Positions 28,801-37,542 of a DNA stretch of 64,000 nt are shown here, piece by piece; positions within the stretch are counted from its first letter, which is position 1, and each line of letters starts with the position of its first letter. The notes under the pieces are model-generated. The model worked only from the letters and a program-made list of their open reading frames with translations. It did no database searches and was not told where the DNA came from. Origin of the DNA: Floricoccus penangensis. Lineage in GTDB: Bacteria; Bacillota; Bacilli; Lactobacillales; Streptococcaceae. Both the position numbers and the translations under genes were made by a program. The stretch lies in assembly GCF_001832885.1 (NCBI RefSeq), contig NZ_MKIQ01000031.1, positions 62,001 through 126,000 of the forward strand, given 5' to 3'.

Positions 28801-31800
28801 AATATCAGGTATTTGGTTAGCATCATTCGAGTAAACTGTGAAATATTCAGGAACTAGATTCTTCACATATCCTTCTGGTGCTTCAATCTCAGTTAATCTG
28901 TAAAGACCAACTTCTAGACCACGAATATTCAAGTTTCCGTCTGCATCAGTTACTGACGGATCTATATCAACAACTTCCCATGTTGACTGAGATTCATCTT
29001 GTTCATTTCTAATATATTTTTCAACTTGGAACTTAGCACCAGGAAGCTTTTTGTATCCTTCTGGGTCACTAGTTTCTCCATATTTTTGAATAGTTACTTT
29101 TGTCTTAGTATTTTCTACTTGGACAGTTGCATTCTGTTTAGAAGTAGAAGCATCAATTTTAATCTTACGTCCAGTAACTAAGTCATTAGGTATAACATAT
29201 CCTTTTGGATGATTGTCCTCAATAAGAGTATATTCACCAAATGGTAGTCCTCCAAATGTCAATGTACCATCTGCACCAACTTCTCCTTGGCGTAATACTT
29301 TTGTTCCTTTAGAATTTAAAAGTTTAAAGCTTGCTCCAGTAAGTGTTTTACTAGGATCATCTTTGTCAACTTTTTTAAGAGTGATTTTACCTTTTGTCCC
29401 TGATGCTCCACCACCAGAGGATGATACATTTGTAGAAACTTCTTTTGTAATAAGACCTTCAACTTTATCAGTTCCTGTCCCAGATACTGAAATAGAATTA
29501 GATGCTTTTGCCTGACCATTATCATCAACAGAAGTTACATAAGAACGATATTGTAATGAATATGCTTGATTGATAGTACCAGGCATTTTAATAGTCATGA
29601 CCTGTTTACCAGTTGAATTATCGGTAGTTGTTTCTACATTATAGTCTTTGCCTTTTTCAAGTACGATTGATTTATCAGCCTCTAAAACATATGCAAAATT
29701 GTTACCTGTAGTTCTCTTATAAACATACTTGGCACCATAAATTACAATTGAATCTTCATCAATAATTTGATTAGGAGATGGTTCATCTTTAATTGTAAAG
29801 TCTGTAATAGTAGATTGAGCAGGATTTAGGAATGCATCCCAATATACGTATTGAGAATCATCTGGGTCATTTGGATTTCCTGCTCTACCATTTTTCGCAG
29901 CAAAACTTCCACCGTACTGAGGTGTAACGCTTGCCGGAGCATCTTGGTCTTTTTTGGCATTAGCTTCATTATGAATTGTTGCAATATTATCATATTTAGG
30001 TTGGACAACTTTATCATCTAAAGAAGTTTGGTATTCAATTACATAAACTTTTGTATCGTCTTCTTTTCCATCCGGAAATTCAACTTTAAATGTATTGTCA
30101 TTTGAAAATTCTGGCTTAGTTATTCTGACTTGATCATTTATAACTTGGCTGTCTTTTTTACTAACTGCTCCATTAGCGCCAATTTGTCCTTCATAAACTT
30201 TTAAACTATCAGTAACATAAGACTGTTTACCTAAAATTTTATCAGATACAAAGGCATTTTTTAATTCACCACGACTTAAATTAGCATTAATAGTCCAAGT
30301 AATAAGCTTTGTCTCAGGATTGTAATACCCATATTTACCAATATCTTTTGAGTAATCAGTAAAAGGAATAAATTCAGATGACCCGTCGGACTTTTTAGGT
30401 AGTCCATCTTTGGTATCAAACCATGTTCCAGTAGCAGTATTAGTAAATTTACTACCAGCAACCATGTCTTTTGTATCAAAATCAGTTGTATAATCTATTG
30501 AGAATCTATGGTCTGTTGTTTCATATTTACCAATAAATTCAACTAAAAAACCAATTTCATTGTTTCCATCTTTTTCAATGGTTAACTTATAATCTTCATT
30601 TTCCTTTAATACATAATTATCCACATAGTCAGTAATTTTTAAATTATATTTACCATTAACTATCTGCATACTTAGCCCAGGAACTGGTTTATATCTATCA
30701 CTAACTTTTAGGTTTTTCATTTCATACCTAGTATTGTTAACAGATATATTCCAAGGAATAGTTTTAGATTTATAATCTGGCGTACCTGTAGCTTTTATAA
30801 TATTTACTTGTCTACCATAGATTGTTCCGCTATCAGTAGGTCCTGTTGCAGCATCAACTTTATTTTCTGCTTTGATATTTCCTTCAACAGTTCCTTTTGC
30901 CTTTGTAGAATATAGCAATTTATAGGCTTGCTTAATATCTTTAGTAAACTGAATAGTAAAGGTATTATTTGCCTTATCTTCTACAATTGTATAATCTGCA
31001 GGATTAGAAAGGGTATCACCGAATATTTCCTTACCATTTTTGTCAAAAGTTACTGCCTTAACAACCATTGATGCTGGATCAAAAGTCGTATTGCTACTAT
31101 ATGTATCAACAAGTTTCGCATCAGCACTCTTAATATCTTTTTCACCGTAGTTATAATTAACTACCCAATTAAAAGTTTGAGTGTATGGATCGTAACCTTG
31201 TTTACCACCGTCAGTAGTTGTTGATCTTTTCTTCTCAACACGCTTTTTATAATCAGCATTAACTGTTGCTGAAGTTTCAATTGGTCTAGGATTAATTTTA
31301 TCGGTCAAAGTAGCCTTATTAGTAAAGCTTACTTGTCCACCAGCATCAGGTTTTGATGCATCATTTATCGTAGTCACATACTTAAGAACATATGAATCAC
31401 GTGTTTGACCGGTTATAGTTACATTACCGTTTGAATCAACTGTATATGCAGAAGTTGGAAGCTCCTCTCCCTCCTCTTTAACTGATCCATCTTTATTCAT
31501 TATAACCTTATAAGCTTTAACACTTTTATATGTTACACCAGATGGGAAAGTTTCAGTTATCGTAGGATTGTCTTTTAGTTTTTGTGCTTGGTTAAAAGTA
31601 ACATCCCAATATATTTCTTTCGGGTTATTAATTTGATCTACTAAACCTGACTTAGAAATTTCTTTACTCGTATCAGGTCTTACATAAACATCAAAAGGTT
31701 TAAGTTTATCCTCTGCAGGGAATTCAACTTTTATTTCTCCAATTTCTTTAACTTCTGATTTGTTAAATTTAACATCAAAGAAGAAATCACCAGTTATCCC

Positions 31801-32967
31801 ACTTTCATTTTCAACAGGATCTTTAAAAGTAAATCTTACTTTACCGTCAGTTCCCACAGTATAAGTTGCATATACTTCACCTGCTTTATTTTTCAGTTCA
31901 CCATTCTGAGCAACTCTTGGTTTCAACTGATCCGGAATATGGAAATCAAAGTAGTCACCTGCTTTAATATTTTCTCTAATATCCTCAGGAATTGCCCACG
32001 CATACTGCATTCTCATTGTAGTATCAAGTGGCACACCATGAACAGTACCATCACCTAGGTCAACAGGCTCACCTTTTGAGTTAGTATATATAACTTTACC
32101 AGTTGTAATGATTGTACCATCACCATTAGGATAATATGATCTTATATCATTCCTAAGAGCAGCAGTTTCTACCGATCTTTTTACAATCTTCTTAGTGTCC
32201 TTTGCAGGTTCGCTAGAAGAACTCTCAACTTTACTTTCGCTCGTATTAGCTTGGCTTGATTGTTCAGTTGATTGCGCTGGTTCACTACTTGGTATAGTGC
32301 TCGCTACAGTACTGCTGCTGTTTGTTTCTTCACTTGTAGAAGAAATGCTAGCTGAAGTTGATTCACTTGTTGTAGTTGAGCTAGGTTCCTCAACTTTAAC
32401 TGTTGTATCAATTTCTGGAAGATCAAATTCTTCCTCTACTGTTTGTACAGGAGCTCCAATTTCTGCGGTCGCAGGGTCTGATTCATCAGATGATTCCCCA
32501 GTAGCAGACTCTTTAGGTGCCTGTGTCTTTGCTTCACGGAATGTGTAAGAAAGCTTAGTTTTACCTTTTTCACGTGTAACATTTTCTTTAAGTTTGATAT
32601 TGATTTTTGCTTTGTAGTTCGCATCTGCCTCTACTGGAAGTTTGAAAGTATTCTTTTTCTCATCAAAAGTAATCTCTTTCTTACCCTCTTTATCAGCTTC
32701 ACTCCAGTTTATCGATTCGACCGGCAAATCTTGAGGATAACTAATATCAATATCCTGTTCTTCTCCAGTTCCCTTGACCTGAACATCCAGTTCAAGAATC
32801 GACTTATCTTCTTTGGAAACAGTTAAATTTTTAAGCTTAACTGGAACATTGTCCTCAGAAGATAGACTTTGGGCAACTGCTACAACCGGAGTAAAATAAG
32901 GCAGAATAGTTATTATAACCATAAAACCATAGATTATCCGGTTGAACAATTTTTGTTTTTTCGTCAT
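19837..32967 (-). CDS. Giant LPXTG cell-wall-anchored adhesin with Cna_B repeats (4376 aa)
   Basis: This single intact reading frame encodes a covalently wall-bound surface protein. An N-terminal signal peptide (basic start, hydrophobic 12-28, likely cleavage after VVAVA) is followed by an Ig-like segment. A Ser/Thr-rich linker comes next (about 195-265), then a head of about 900 residues made of collagen-binding/SdrG-like Ig modules, with boundaries such as GYDPYTQTFNWVVNY, YKSKTIPWNISVN and YYNPETKLITWTIN. After that come seven SpaA-type domains (1193-1883), 26 Cna_B domains (1884-4317), a Pro/Lys-rich wall-spanning stretch, LPKTG at 4342-4346, a membrane helix and a KKED tail. Repeats keep the Lys (K-x-W), Glu (YTVxE) and Asn (ITN) of intramolecular isopeptide bonds. 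Sortase A should anchor it. Binding to collagen or another matrix is a family-based inference; the ligand is unknown. Confidence 0.95.
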   Translation of the reverse strand: MTKKQKLFNRIIYGFMVIITILPYFTPVVAVAQSLSSEDNVPVKLKNLTVSKEDKSILELDVQVKGTGEEQDIDISYPQDLPVESINWSEADKEGKKEITFDEKKNTFKLPVEADANYKAKINIKLKENVTREKGKTKLSYTFREAKTQAPKESATGESSDESDPATAEIGAPVQTVEEEFDLPEIDTTVKVEEPSSTTTSESTSASISSTSEETNSSSTVASTIPSSEPAQSTEQSSQANTSESKVESSSSEPAKDTKKIVKRSVETAALRNDIRSYYPNGDGTIITTGKVIYTNSKGEPVDLGDGTVHGVPLDTTMRMQYAWAIPEDIRENIKAGDYFDFHIPDQLKPRVAQNGELKNKAGEVYATYTVGTDGKVRFTFKDPVENESGITGDFFFDVKFNKSEVKEIGEIKVEFPAEDKLKPFDVYVRPDTSKEISKSGLVDQINNPKEIYWDVTFNQAQKLKDNPTITETFPSGVTYKSVKAYKVIMNKDGSVKEEGEELPTSAYTVDSNGNVTITGQTRDSYVLKYVTTINDASKPDAGGQVSFTNKATLTDKINPRPIETSATVNADYKKRVEKKRSTTTDGGKQGYDPYTQTFNWVVNYNYGEKDIKSADAKLVDTYSSNTTFDPASMVVKAVTFDKNGKEIFGDTLSNPADYTIVEDKANNTFTIQFTKDIKQAYKLLYSTKAKGTVEGNIKAENKVDAATGPTDSGTIYGRQVNIIKATGTPDYKSKTIPWNISVNNTRYEMKNLKVSDRYKPVPGLSMQIVNGKYNLKITDYVDNYVLKENEDYKLTIEKDGNNEIGFLVEFIGKYETTDHRFSIDYTTDFDTKDMVAGSKFTNTATGTWFDTKDGLPKKSDGSSEFIPFTDYSKDIGKYGYYNPETKLITWTINANLSRGELKNAFVSDKILGKQSYVTDSLKVYEGQIGANGAVSKKDSQVINDQVRITKPEFSNDNTFKVEFPDGKEDDTKVYVIEYQTSLDDKVVQPKYDNIATIHNEANAKKDQDAPASVTPQYGGSFAAKNGRAGNPNDPDDSQYVYWDAFLNPAQSTITDFTIKDEPSPNQIIDEDSIVIYGAKYVYKRTTGNNFAYVLEADKSIVLEKGKDYNVETTTDNSTGKQVMTIKMPGTINQAYSLQYRSYVTSVDDNGQAKASNSISVSGTGTDKVEGLITKEVSTNVSSSGGGASGTKGKITLKKVDKDDPSKTLTGASFKLLNSKGTKVLRQGEVGADGTLTFGGLPFGEYTLIEDNHPKGYVIPNDLVTGRKIKIDASTSKQNATVQVENTKTKVTIQKYGETSDPEGYKKLPGAKFQVEKYIRNEQDESQSTWEVVDIDPSVTDADGNLNIRGLEVGLYRLTEIEAPEGYVKNLVPEYFTVYSNDANQIPDITMSYYNYQGAALLEKKDVEGNTLKNAEFSIFKVDADGNKIGDAVQTGLVTNEKGQIYAQYLAPGDYAFQETKAPEGYVKNDRLYLFTIDKSSIDAHAVIKNFAHAINFKGSAQIVKRDKSGKTLAGAEFKVVDANNKELKTGLVADADGKVFVDQLGPGKYKFIETKAANGYLLNTQPVEFEINDSALGEPQTVEVNPETGFINYKGSVLLVKYDDSLDAQPLKNAEFDIISVATGRAVNDKPLVTDENGRINYDGLAPGDYFFKETKAPNGFIVNKTTIPFTIADQANGVPEVKIASDKFINYRGSAELTKTDANGEALEGAEFKIIDVNGLTVQENLKTDVDGKVNASGLAPGKYSFVETKAPEGFMLNDSPQDFEISLDAIDKPAKSVAKDLINYKGSAELIKTGADSKGLQGAEFKVVDSKGKDVKTDLVSDVNGKVRVEGLAPGTYKFVETKAPQDYQLSDKTYEFVISDKSNVTPQPVEAGTMSNKYEETEISGTKTWDDNDNQDGYRPDSIIVELYDGETKVGEQKVTADSNNNWKYSFTGLRKYKDGQEIKYTVKEKAVKEYETNVEEGTINITNTHKPEEKDIKVEKVWDDKDNQDNKRSTSIKVQLKADGKRIGQPIVLNEENNWKYDWTNQPVYDNGKKIEYTIEEEDIPKEYTSKVEKDEAGNFKVTNSYTPEVIEISGKKVWNDKDNQDGIRPDSIKVDLLADGQVIQSQTVNKDNNWEYKFANLPKNKNIGDKIIYTLNEVGSDDNVIKDYTVEYKDGEIINSYKPGQTSVTVTKKWDDSNNQDGKRPDSIMVQLYAGEFKEGPQIELNEGNKWTYTWNELALKNQGSDIKYSVKEVGNVPNYVESSVEESSANNFIITNKHEVEVTEISGTKTWNDKDNQDGVRPEEISVNLLADGNKVQEKILKADEKGRWNYSFTNLPVYKDGKKILYTVTENSVEGYTTKIDGYNITNSYNPDKTSVHISKVWNDANDQDGVRPEEITVRLTADGKQVGDEVKLSAKNGWNYTWEELDKNSKGKPIEYSVVETSKSKYYSIGDTTTDGHGNFTITNSHTPELTELEGKKIWDDKDNQDGSRPDSISVNLYANGTKIDSQIVTKETNWKYKFTDLPKYSNKEEILYTIGEDNIKDYSLDIKGNNLTNSHTPEKTNATVRKVWDDNNNQDGLQSKSIKVQLKADGEKQGSPVELNSDNNWTYTWSELDKKAKGNDIEYTVEEIGTPTGYENTISNDGKGNLTIKNIHTPDVTELEGQKSWNDNNNQDGLRPEAITAVLLENGVKVASQTVTSENGWKYSFKNLDKYRNGKLIEYTVVEDKINGYDFTTDSNNNLINTHNPALTNISGTKTWVDADNQDGLRPSSITVNLLADGKVVDSRTVSADKNNEWKYEFNNLPKFQDGGKEIIYTIEEVKVDNYETKQDKFDLTNTHTPVTREISANKVWDDTDDQDGLRPKAIQVQLYADGKEYGSSISLGLSNGWSYVWKNLPVNANGQKITYDVKEIGIPSGYENKVSEVDGKFTITNTHKTELTEVDGIKTWNDANNQDGKRPKEIKIHLLANGEKVAETTATEDSSWKYNFKNLPKFKGGEAITYTVVEDNIAEYSTEINGYNITNSYTPGKTNVSVSKAWNDNNNQDGIQPKSIKVQLYANGQKQGDAIELDKANSWSHIWSGLDAKANGEDIEYVVEEVDVPKGYQVQISTTGSGHYFITNTHDSEQTKVVGQKTWNDKDNQDGKRPNSIEIFLFANGHKTDKSQKASAENGWKYEFNDLPKYEDGKEIKYTVAENNITDYSAKIDGPNITNSYTPGQTSITVHKTWDDENDQDGLQPKSIKVQLYADDKKVRDEVTLNEKNSWTYTWSELDLKAQGKDIKYVVKEVDVPKGYTQHISDDGQNNITVINTHTPEITELEGQKTWNDADNQDGLRPDSITIVLNKNGKKYATQTVSSKTDWKYNFTNLDKFEDGKEIKWTVSEDKVTGYDYTVDKNNNITNTHKPEVTEIKGSKTWSDKDNQDGIRPDSITIHLLANDKVVDSKEVTSKDDWKYEFINLPKYKEGKELVYTVTEDAVKEYSTEKDGYNFTNTYKPGKTSFTVSKLWDDGINQDGIRPVSIKVQLFADDKEMGTPIELNANNAWTYIWKDLDLKVQGKEIKYSVKEASVPTGYEVEYKEIGNNNYTITNKHVTEVTKVNGVKTWNDSDNQDGLRPEKIVVNLLADNVKVDSKEVTEKDDWKYEFANLPKRKDGKVIRYTVEEDKVEGYETKVDGFNVTNTHTPELTQLSGAKLWNDADNQDGLRPDSITINLLANGKKVDSKVIKESDGWKYNFTQLPKFKSGKEIVYTIEEVKVSGYEPTIDGNNITNTHETSLIKVNGKKTWDDGDNQDNTRPNSIIVNLLADGKKVDSKVVKASDGWKYEFIDLAEYKAGKKITYTVEEVKVNGYESKIDGLNIINSYKPKTTKISVNKVWNDKDNQDGIRPAGINVQLYANEKKSGSVVVLDESNNWSYNWSDLAVNANGQKISYEVKELDVPKGYESNLVVKDNKVTITNSHDVELTDVKGSKTWSDKDNQDGKRPDSIKVHLLADGKEVSSKTVTSQSNWKYEFTNLPKYNKGNEIVYTVSEDAVKDYTSTRKGHDLTNSYTPGKTNYTVSKAWYDNNNQDNLRPKSIKVQLFANDKKVLNEVTLNEENSWTYTWKDLDEKANGEVIKYTAKEVNLPNGYVSEQKELGKNNVVITNKHVTAVTEISGTKTWDDKDNKEGKRPESITVNLYADGKKVTSKTVTDNDEWKYSFTNLPKFKDGKEVIYTLTEDLVEGYVSKQDKFDFINTYSPEKTTYKVTKNWNDDNDKAGHRSKSIKVQLYANDSEVGKAIELSADNNWTYDWNDLDLKLDGKEIKYTVKEVNVPKGYSSRVSQESKVHSVITNTYTPNTPNVPGTPNKPNKPSKPKKPKGFLPKTGENTNIILLVIGIMLTALAGYLVKFRSKKED
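20017..27318 (-). repeat. Array of 26 Cna_B-type repeats inside the adhesin gene
   Basis: I counted 26 consecutive units, each beginning K-x-W-x-D-x-(N/D)-(N/D)-Q-D-G-x-R-P or a variant, averaging about 94 codons. Two subtypes are visible. Type A has E(I/L)xGxKTW, WKYxFxNLPK and no glycine-turn before ITN. Type B has TSxTVxKxW, WxYxWxxLDxKAxG and VPxGY. The order is ABABABABAABABABAABAAABABAB (15 A and 11 B). The last two units are the most divergent at the NQDG turn (NKEG and DKAG). Confidence 0.9.
27319..29391 (-). repeat. Seven SpaA-like (prealbumin-fold) repeats inside the adhesin gene
   Basis: Seven units of roughly 100 codons each carry a Lys near the start (for example GSAELTKTDANG), a (G/N)AEFK-type strand, LAPGxYxFxETKAPxGF and a terminal FINYKG or similar. 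The motif order is that of SpaA/GramPos_pilin domains, which also form Lys-Asn isopeptide bonds. They sit between the binding head and the Cna_B stalk. Confidence 0.85.
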
Positions 32968-33428
32968 CTTTATCCCTCTCTAAAAGATTTAAATTCAAGT
33001 TCAATTGTCAAATGAAAAAAAACGCAGTAAATATTTGACAAATAAGCATAATTTTCCCCTCATTATACTCGAAAATATTATATCACAATTATTCAATGAT
33101 TTTTCAGAAAAACACAGAAAAACACACCTTTAGATATATATTTCACAAGTTTTCATAGTATTTTCATAAATAAATATTTCACATAATATTTCACCATTCT
33201 TATACTGTTGAATAACTATTCCATAAACAAAACAATTAAATTACACTTATGTATATTTCTTATATAGGAAAGTATATATATAGATATTATTCATAGTTAA
33301 TATATAAGTTTTTGTCAAAATTCTGTTTAATAGTATTTTTGCATATTTAATGTATAAAATATGCATTTTACATAATTATATTTTTATATTTAAAACAGAT
33401 ATTTGATTTTACATAATTTAAAACAATA
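32968..33428 (-). promoter_or_regulatory. AT-rich upstream region of the adhesin gene
   Basis: No gene is visible. Candidate minus-strand promoters are TTGACA-N17-TATGAA (33290-33318), about 320 bp upstream, and an extended -10 TGATATAAT (33077-33085), about 110 bp upstream of the ATG. A CodY-like 12/15 motif lies at 33099-33113, where the -35 of the nearer promoter would be. A 13-bp direct repeat ATTTTACATAATT occurs at 33365-33377 and 33406-33418. The ribosome binding site is AGAGAGGGATAAAG. I cannot choose between the promoters by reading. Confidence 0.45.
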
Positions 33429-33430
33429 AA

Positions 33431-33460
33431 AAAACACCTTGCACATATGCAAAATGTTTT
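33431..33460 (-). terminator. Terminator of prfC
   Basis: Arms AAAACACCTTGCA and TGCAAAATGTTTT (33431-33443 and 33448-33460) pair with two G-U wobbles. A T-run follows on the minus strand just after the prfC stop. Confidence 0.75.
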
Positions 33461-33467
33461 AAATTTT

Positions 33468-35036
33468 TTATTCTGTTGGTGGTGTTGCACTCAATTCAAC
33501 ATCTGGATATTTATCAGCAAACCATCTTTCAGCAAATTGATTTTCAAATAAGAACAAAGGATTATCAAATCTATCACGCGCCAAAATATTTCTACTTGAA
33601 CTCATTTTTTCATCAAGTTGTTCTGGCTTAATCCAACGAACAGTTTTATTACCCATAGGTGTCATATTAACTTCAGCATTATATTCGTTAATCATTCTAT
33701 GTTGGAATACTTCAAACTGAAGATGCCCAACCGCACCTAACATATATTCATTCGTTTGATAGTTTTTATAAAGTTGGATTGCTCCTTCTTGAACAAGTTG
33801 CTCAATACCTTTATGGAAACTCTTTTGTTTCATAACATTTTTCGCAGATACACGCATAAATAATTCAGGTGTAAATGTTGGAAGTGGCTCATATTCAAAA
33901 TTTTGCTTACCAGTTAATAAAGTATCTCCAACTTGATAAGTACCAGTATCATAAACCCCAATAATATCACCAGCTACAGCTGACTCAATATTTTCACGAC
34001 TCTCTGCCATAAATTGAGTTACATTTGAAAGTTTAACTTTCTTATTAGTACGAGCAAGCTTAACATCCATACCACGTTGAAATTCCCCAGATGAGATACG
34101 AACAAAAGCTATTCTATCTCTATGAGCAGGATTCATATTAGCTTGAATTTTAAAAACAAAACCAGAAAAATCAGGTTCATAAGGCGAAATCTCTTCACCC
34201 TCAGTTGTTTTATGAGCATGTGGAATTGGAGCGTATTCTAGGAAGGTATCCAAGAAAGTTTGTACCCCAAAATTTGTAAGGGCTGAACCGAAGAATACAG
34301 GCGTAAGTTCTCCAGCAAGTACTTCTTCCTCATCAAAAGGATTACCAGCTTCTTGAATCAATTCAATATCATCCAAGGCTTGTTGGTAAAAAGGATTTTG
34401 TCTCAAATGACTATCTTCTGGTACTTGACCGTCTTCATAAAGTTCGATAAATCTTTCATCGCCTTTGAACATCTCAATACGATGATTATGCATATCATAA
34501 AGACCTTCAAAAGCTTTTCCCATACCAATTGGCCAGTTCATAGGAGTTGATTGAATTCCTAAAGTTTCTTCTAACTCTTCAAGCAAATCAAGTGGCTCAC
34601 GACCATCACGGTCAAGCTTATTAATAAAGGTAAAGATTGGAATTTCCCTATCTTTTACAACCTTAAATAACTTTTTAGTTTGTGCTTCAATACCCTTTGC
34701 AGAGTCAATTACCATGACAGCAGCATCTACCGCCATCAAAGTACGATAAGTATCTTCCGAGAAGTCCTCATGCCCTGGCGTATCAAGGATATTAACCTTT
34801 TTACCAGCATAATCAAACTGCATTACTGAACTCGTTACAGAGATTCCACGTTGCTTTTCAATATCCATCCAGTCAGACTTAGCAAAATTCCCAGTCTTCT
34901 TCCCCTTAACAGTACCAGCTTCACGAATGGCCCCACCAAACATTAAAAGTTGCTCTGTAATTGTTGTCTTACCAGCATCCGGGTGACTGATGATGGCAAA
35001 TGTTCGACGCTTGTTTACTTCTTCTTGTAAATTCAT
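33468..35036 (-). CDS. prfC: Peptide chain release factor 3
   Basis: RF3 is the GTPase that removes RF1/RF2 from the ribosome after peptide release. The 522-aa protein has G1 SHPDAGKTT near residue 18, G3 [14 protein letters not shown] near 85 and G4 NKLDRDGR near 140. It has RF3-specific features such as the MNWPIGMG segment and the C-terminal [18 protein letters not shown]. Length and motifs are those of the family. It lies 78 bp downstream of murF on the same strand and has its own terminator. Confidence 0.97.
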   Translation of the reverse strand: MNLQEEVNKRRTFAIISHPDAGKTTITEQLLMFGGAIREAGTVKGKKTGNFAKSDWMDIEKQRGISVTSSVMQFDYAGKKVNILDTPGHEDFSEDTYRTLMAVDAAVMVIDSAKGIEAQTKKLFKVVKDREIPIFTFINKLDRDGREPLDLLEELEETLGIQSTPMNWPIGMGKAFEGLYDMHNHRIEMFKGDERFIELYEDGQVPEDSHLRQNPFYQQALDDIELIQEAGNPFDEEEVLAGELTPVFFGSALTNFGVQTFLDTFLEYAPIPHAHKTTEGEEISPYEPDFSGFVFKIQANMNPAHRDRIAFVRISSGEFQRGMDVKLARTNKKVKLSNVTQFMAESRENIESAVAGDIIGVYDTGTYQVGDTLLTGKQNFEYEPLPTFTPELFMRVSAKNVMKQKSFHKGIEQLVQEGAIQLYKNYQTNEYMLGAVGHLQFEVFQHRMINEYNAEVNMTPMGNKTVRWIKPEQLDEKMSSSRNILARDRFDNPLFLFENQFAERWFADKYPDVELSATPPTE

Positions 35037-35113
35037 TATTAATTCTCTCCGTTGTTATATTAGTTCATTGCAATAACAGCGTACTCTACATGTCTCTTCC
35101 TCTTATTTTTTTA

Positions 35114-36472
35114 TTAAAGTAGCTTTTCTACTACCTTATTTAAGTTCATACTATTGCTGCCTTTAAGCAGAATCTGATCATTTGCTTCAAGATCATTAGA
35201 TACATCATTGATTAACTCATCAATCTCATCAACTTCATCATCTTTCCTATAAAACTTCAAATGGCCTTTAGGAAAAATATCTTTTGCATACTCAACTAAA
35301 GCTTCCATTTCCTGACCATATAGATATAACCTATCGATTTTATCAGGATCAATAGCAGTAATCATCTGCTCATGATATTTAGATGAATCTTCACCAAGCT
35401 CCTTCATATCAGCAAGAACAACCGCCTTTGCTCCATCAGTATTTTCAGGGATTGCTTGGAATGTTTCAAGTATCAATCTCATGGCAGTAGGATTTGCATT
35501 ATAAACATCCGATAAGATATCTGCACCATTAGAGGCTACTAACCATTCCGTACGGTTCTTAGTTAATTGAATATTTTCTAAACCAGATCTAATTTCATGC
35601 TCCTTAACTCCTAATACCTTACCGACATAAGCTGCAAGCATAGCGTTAGTTGCATTAAATTTCCCTGGTAATGGAACAATAAGTTTAGTATATAAGAAAT
35701 TAACTTCAAATTCCAAATAATCCTTATGTTCAACTAAATTATCAATATAAATGTCTTCATTAGGACCAAAGCGTACTATCTTTTGATTGTTCGGTAAAAA
35801 TTTATTAATTATCTTATCAGCCGGTACAACTAAAATTCCCTCATACATCCCGTCAGCAATTTGCATCTTTCCTTGAGCAATCTTTTCACGGCTACCGAAA
35901 AATTCGATATGGCTTTCACCAATTAAAGTAATGACCGCAATCTTTGGTTTTGCAATATCACTTAGGAGATGAATGTCTCCCATATGGTCCTGTCCCATTT
36001 CAAGAACAAGTTTTTCAGTGCCATCTGGCATATGCAAAATAGTATAAGGCAAACCAATTTCATTATTGTAATTACCTTGAGTTTTATATGTCTTATATGT
36101 TGTAGATAAAACAGAGTCAATCATATCTTTGGTAGTAGTCTTACCATTTGATCCCGTCACTGCGACTACTTCAACTTGTGTTTTTTCAACATAATAAGCT
36201 GCAAGTTTTTGGAAGGCTGCAAGGCAATCTTCTACCAAGATATAAGGATGATTTTCAACCCCAACTTCTGCTAGTGTTACTGCTGCACCATTCTCAAAAG
36301 CCTTATCGATGTAATCATGGCCATCGCGCTCTCCTTTTAAAGGCAGGAAGATATTTCCTGCCTCTATTTTTCTACTATCAAACTCAATACCGGTAAGTTC
36401 AATATTAGGAAATTGTTCAAAATTATTTTGTGCGTCTACTGCTTCAGCAAGTTCATAAAATTTTAATTTCAT
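35114..36472 (-). CDS. murF: UDP-MurNAc-tripeptide--D-Ala-D-Ala ligase
   Basis: MurF adds the D-Ala-D-Ala made by Ddl to the UDP-MurNAc tripeptide, the last cytoplasmic step of the stem peptide. The 452-aa product has the substrate-binding N-terminal domain ([20 protein letters not shown]), the ATP loop [13 protein letters not shown] near residue 108, and the [10 protein letters not shown] motif near 325. The start overlaps the ddl stop (ATGA), so ligase and substrate producer are translationally coupled. Confidence 0.97.
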   Translation of the reverse strand: MKLKFYELAEAVDAQNNFEQFPNIELTGIEFDSRKIEAGNIFLPLKGERDGHDYIDKAFENGAAVTLAEVGVENHPYILVEDCLAAFQKLAAYYVEKTQVEVVAVTGSNGKTTTKDMIDSVLSTTYKTYKTQGNYNNEIGLPYTILHMPDGTEKLVLEMGQDHMGDIHLLSDIAKPKIAVITLIGESHIEFFGSREKIAQGKMQIADGMYEGILVVPADKIINKFLPNNQKIVRFGPNEDIYIDNLVEHKDYLEFEVNFLYTKLIVPLPGKFNATNAMLAAYVGKVLGVKEHEIRSGLENIQLTKNRTEWLVASNGADILSDVYNANPTAMRLILETFQAIPENTDGAKAVVLADMKELGEDSSKYHEQMITAIDPDKIDRLYLYGQEMEALVEYAKDIFPKGHLKFYRKDDEVDEIDELINDVSNDLEANDQILLKGSNSMNLNKVVEKLL

Positions 36473-37512
36473 TTTAGATGTCCTTCACGTACTTCAAACG
36501 CTTCCTTACCTAGATTAATTAATTCTTCAATTAAATCAGCATATGGGAGTCCCATATTTTCCCATAAAAGGGGATACATTGAAAATTGAGTAAATCCTGG
36601 AATTGCATTAATTTCATTTAAGTAAAAATCACCTTCTTTAGTAACAAAGAAGTCACAACGACTTAAACCACTGCCGTTAACTGTGCGATAAGCAAGCTTA
36701 GCATAATGACGAAGGTTTTTCATAACTTTTTCATCAACATGAGCTGGAATATCCATAGTAATTTTATTATCAATATATTTTGAATTGTAGTCATAAAATG
36801 CTACATCTTTAACAACTTCACCAGCAAGTGTTGCTTTAACATCTAAATTACCAAGAACTGCAACTTCAATCTCTCTTGCATCAACACCTTGTTCAACTAG
36901 AACACGATTATCATACTTGAACGCTTCCCTAAGTCCATCTTCAAGTTGATCTACTGAATCAATTTTAGAAATTCCAACACTTGATCCCATATTTGCTGGT
37001 TTAACAAAGACAGGAAAAACTAAATTGTCTTCAACTTCTTGAATTTTTTCAGCTATTGATTCTTGACCAATTACTGCAACATAAGGAACTTGTGGAACTC
37101 CAACTGTATCCAGAACATGTTTGGTCATAATCTTATCCATAGTTACACTAGCTGCAGTAATATTTGGTCCAATATAAGGCATTTTCAATATTTCTAAAAA
37201 GCCTTGAATTGATCCATCTTCACCCATTGGCCCATGAAGTACAGGAAATACCACAGCGCCTTCTTCATAGATGTCGCTTGGTTTAATTTTAGCTGATAGT
37301 TCAACAGTTGAGTTAGTCATTAATTTTTCATCTTCATCAGGCTTTTCATCAAATTCTTGTGTTTTAATAAAGTCGCCTTGATGACTAATAAAAAATGTTT
37401 TTACCGTGTGTTTTGAATAATCAACTGCACGCATCACACTTTCAGCTGATAGAACTGAAACTTCACGCTCTGCACTTCGTCCACCATATAATAAAATTAG
37501 AACTTCTTTCAT
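36469..37512 (-). CDS. ddl: D-alanine--D-alanine ligase
   Basis: Ddl joins two D-alanines using ATP. The 347-aa protein has [18 protein letters not shown] at the N-terminus, [15 protein letters not shown] near 95, [16 protein letters not shown] near 172, and [20 protein letters not shown] near 295. The ligand-pocket residue lies in EINAIPGF, and a Phe in [10 protein letters not shown] replaces no essential residue that I can identify. The sequence is of the D-Ala-D-Ala type, so no vancomycin-resistance variant is implied. It sits between recR and murF, the usual streptococcal order. Confidence 0.96.
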   Translation of the reverse strand: MKEVLILLYGGRSAEREVSVLSAESVMRAVDYSKHTVKTFFISHQGDFIKTQEFDEKPDEDEKLMTNSTVELSAKIKPSDIYEEGAVVFPVLHGPMGEDGSIQGFLEILKMPYIGPNITAASVTMDKIMTKHVLDTVGVPQVPYVAVIGQESIAEKIQEVEDNLVFPVFVKPANMGSSVGISKIDSVDQLEDGLREAFKYDNRVLVEQGVDAREIEVAVLGNLDVKATLAGEVVKDVAFYDYNSKYIDNKITMDIPAHVDEKVMKNLRHYAKLAYRTVNGSGLSRCDFFVTKEGDFYLNEINAIPGFTQFSMYPLLWENMGLPYADLIEELINLGKEAFEVREGHLK

Positions 37513-37542
37513 AACATTACCTCCAATTTACAAATAGTAAAT

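Noticed and set aside
29213-29515. Plus-strand frame of 100 codons opposite the adhesin
   Set aside because: It is antisense to repeat coding DNA, with no ribosome binding site and composition typical of a complementary shadow.
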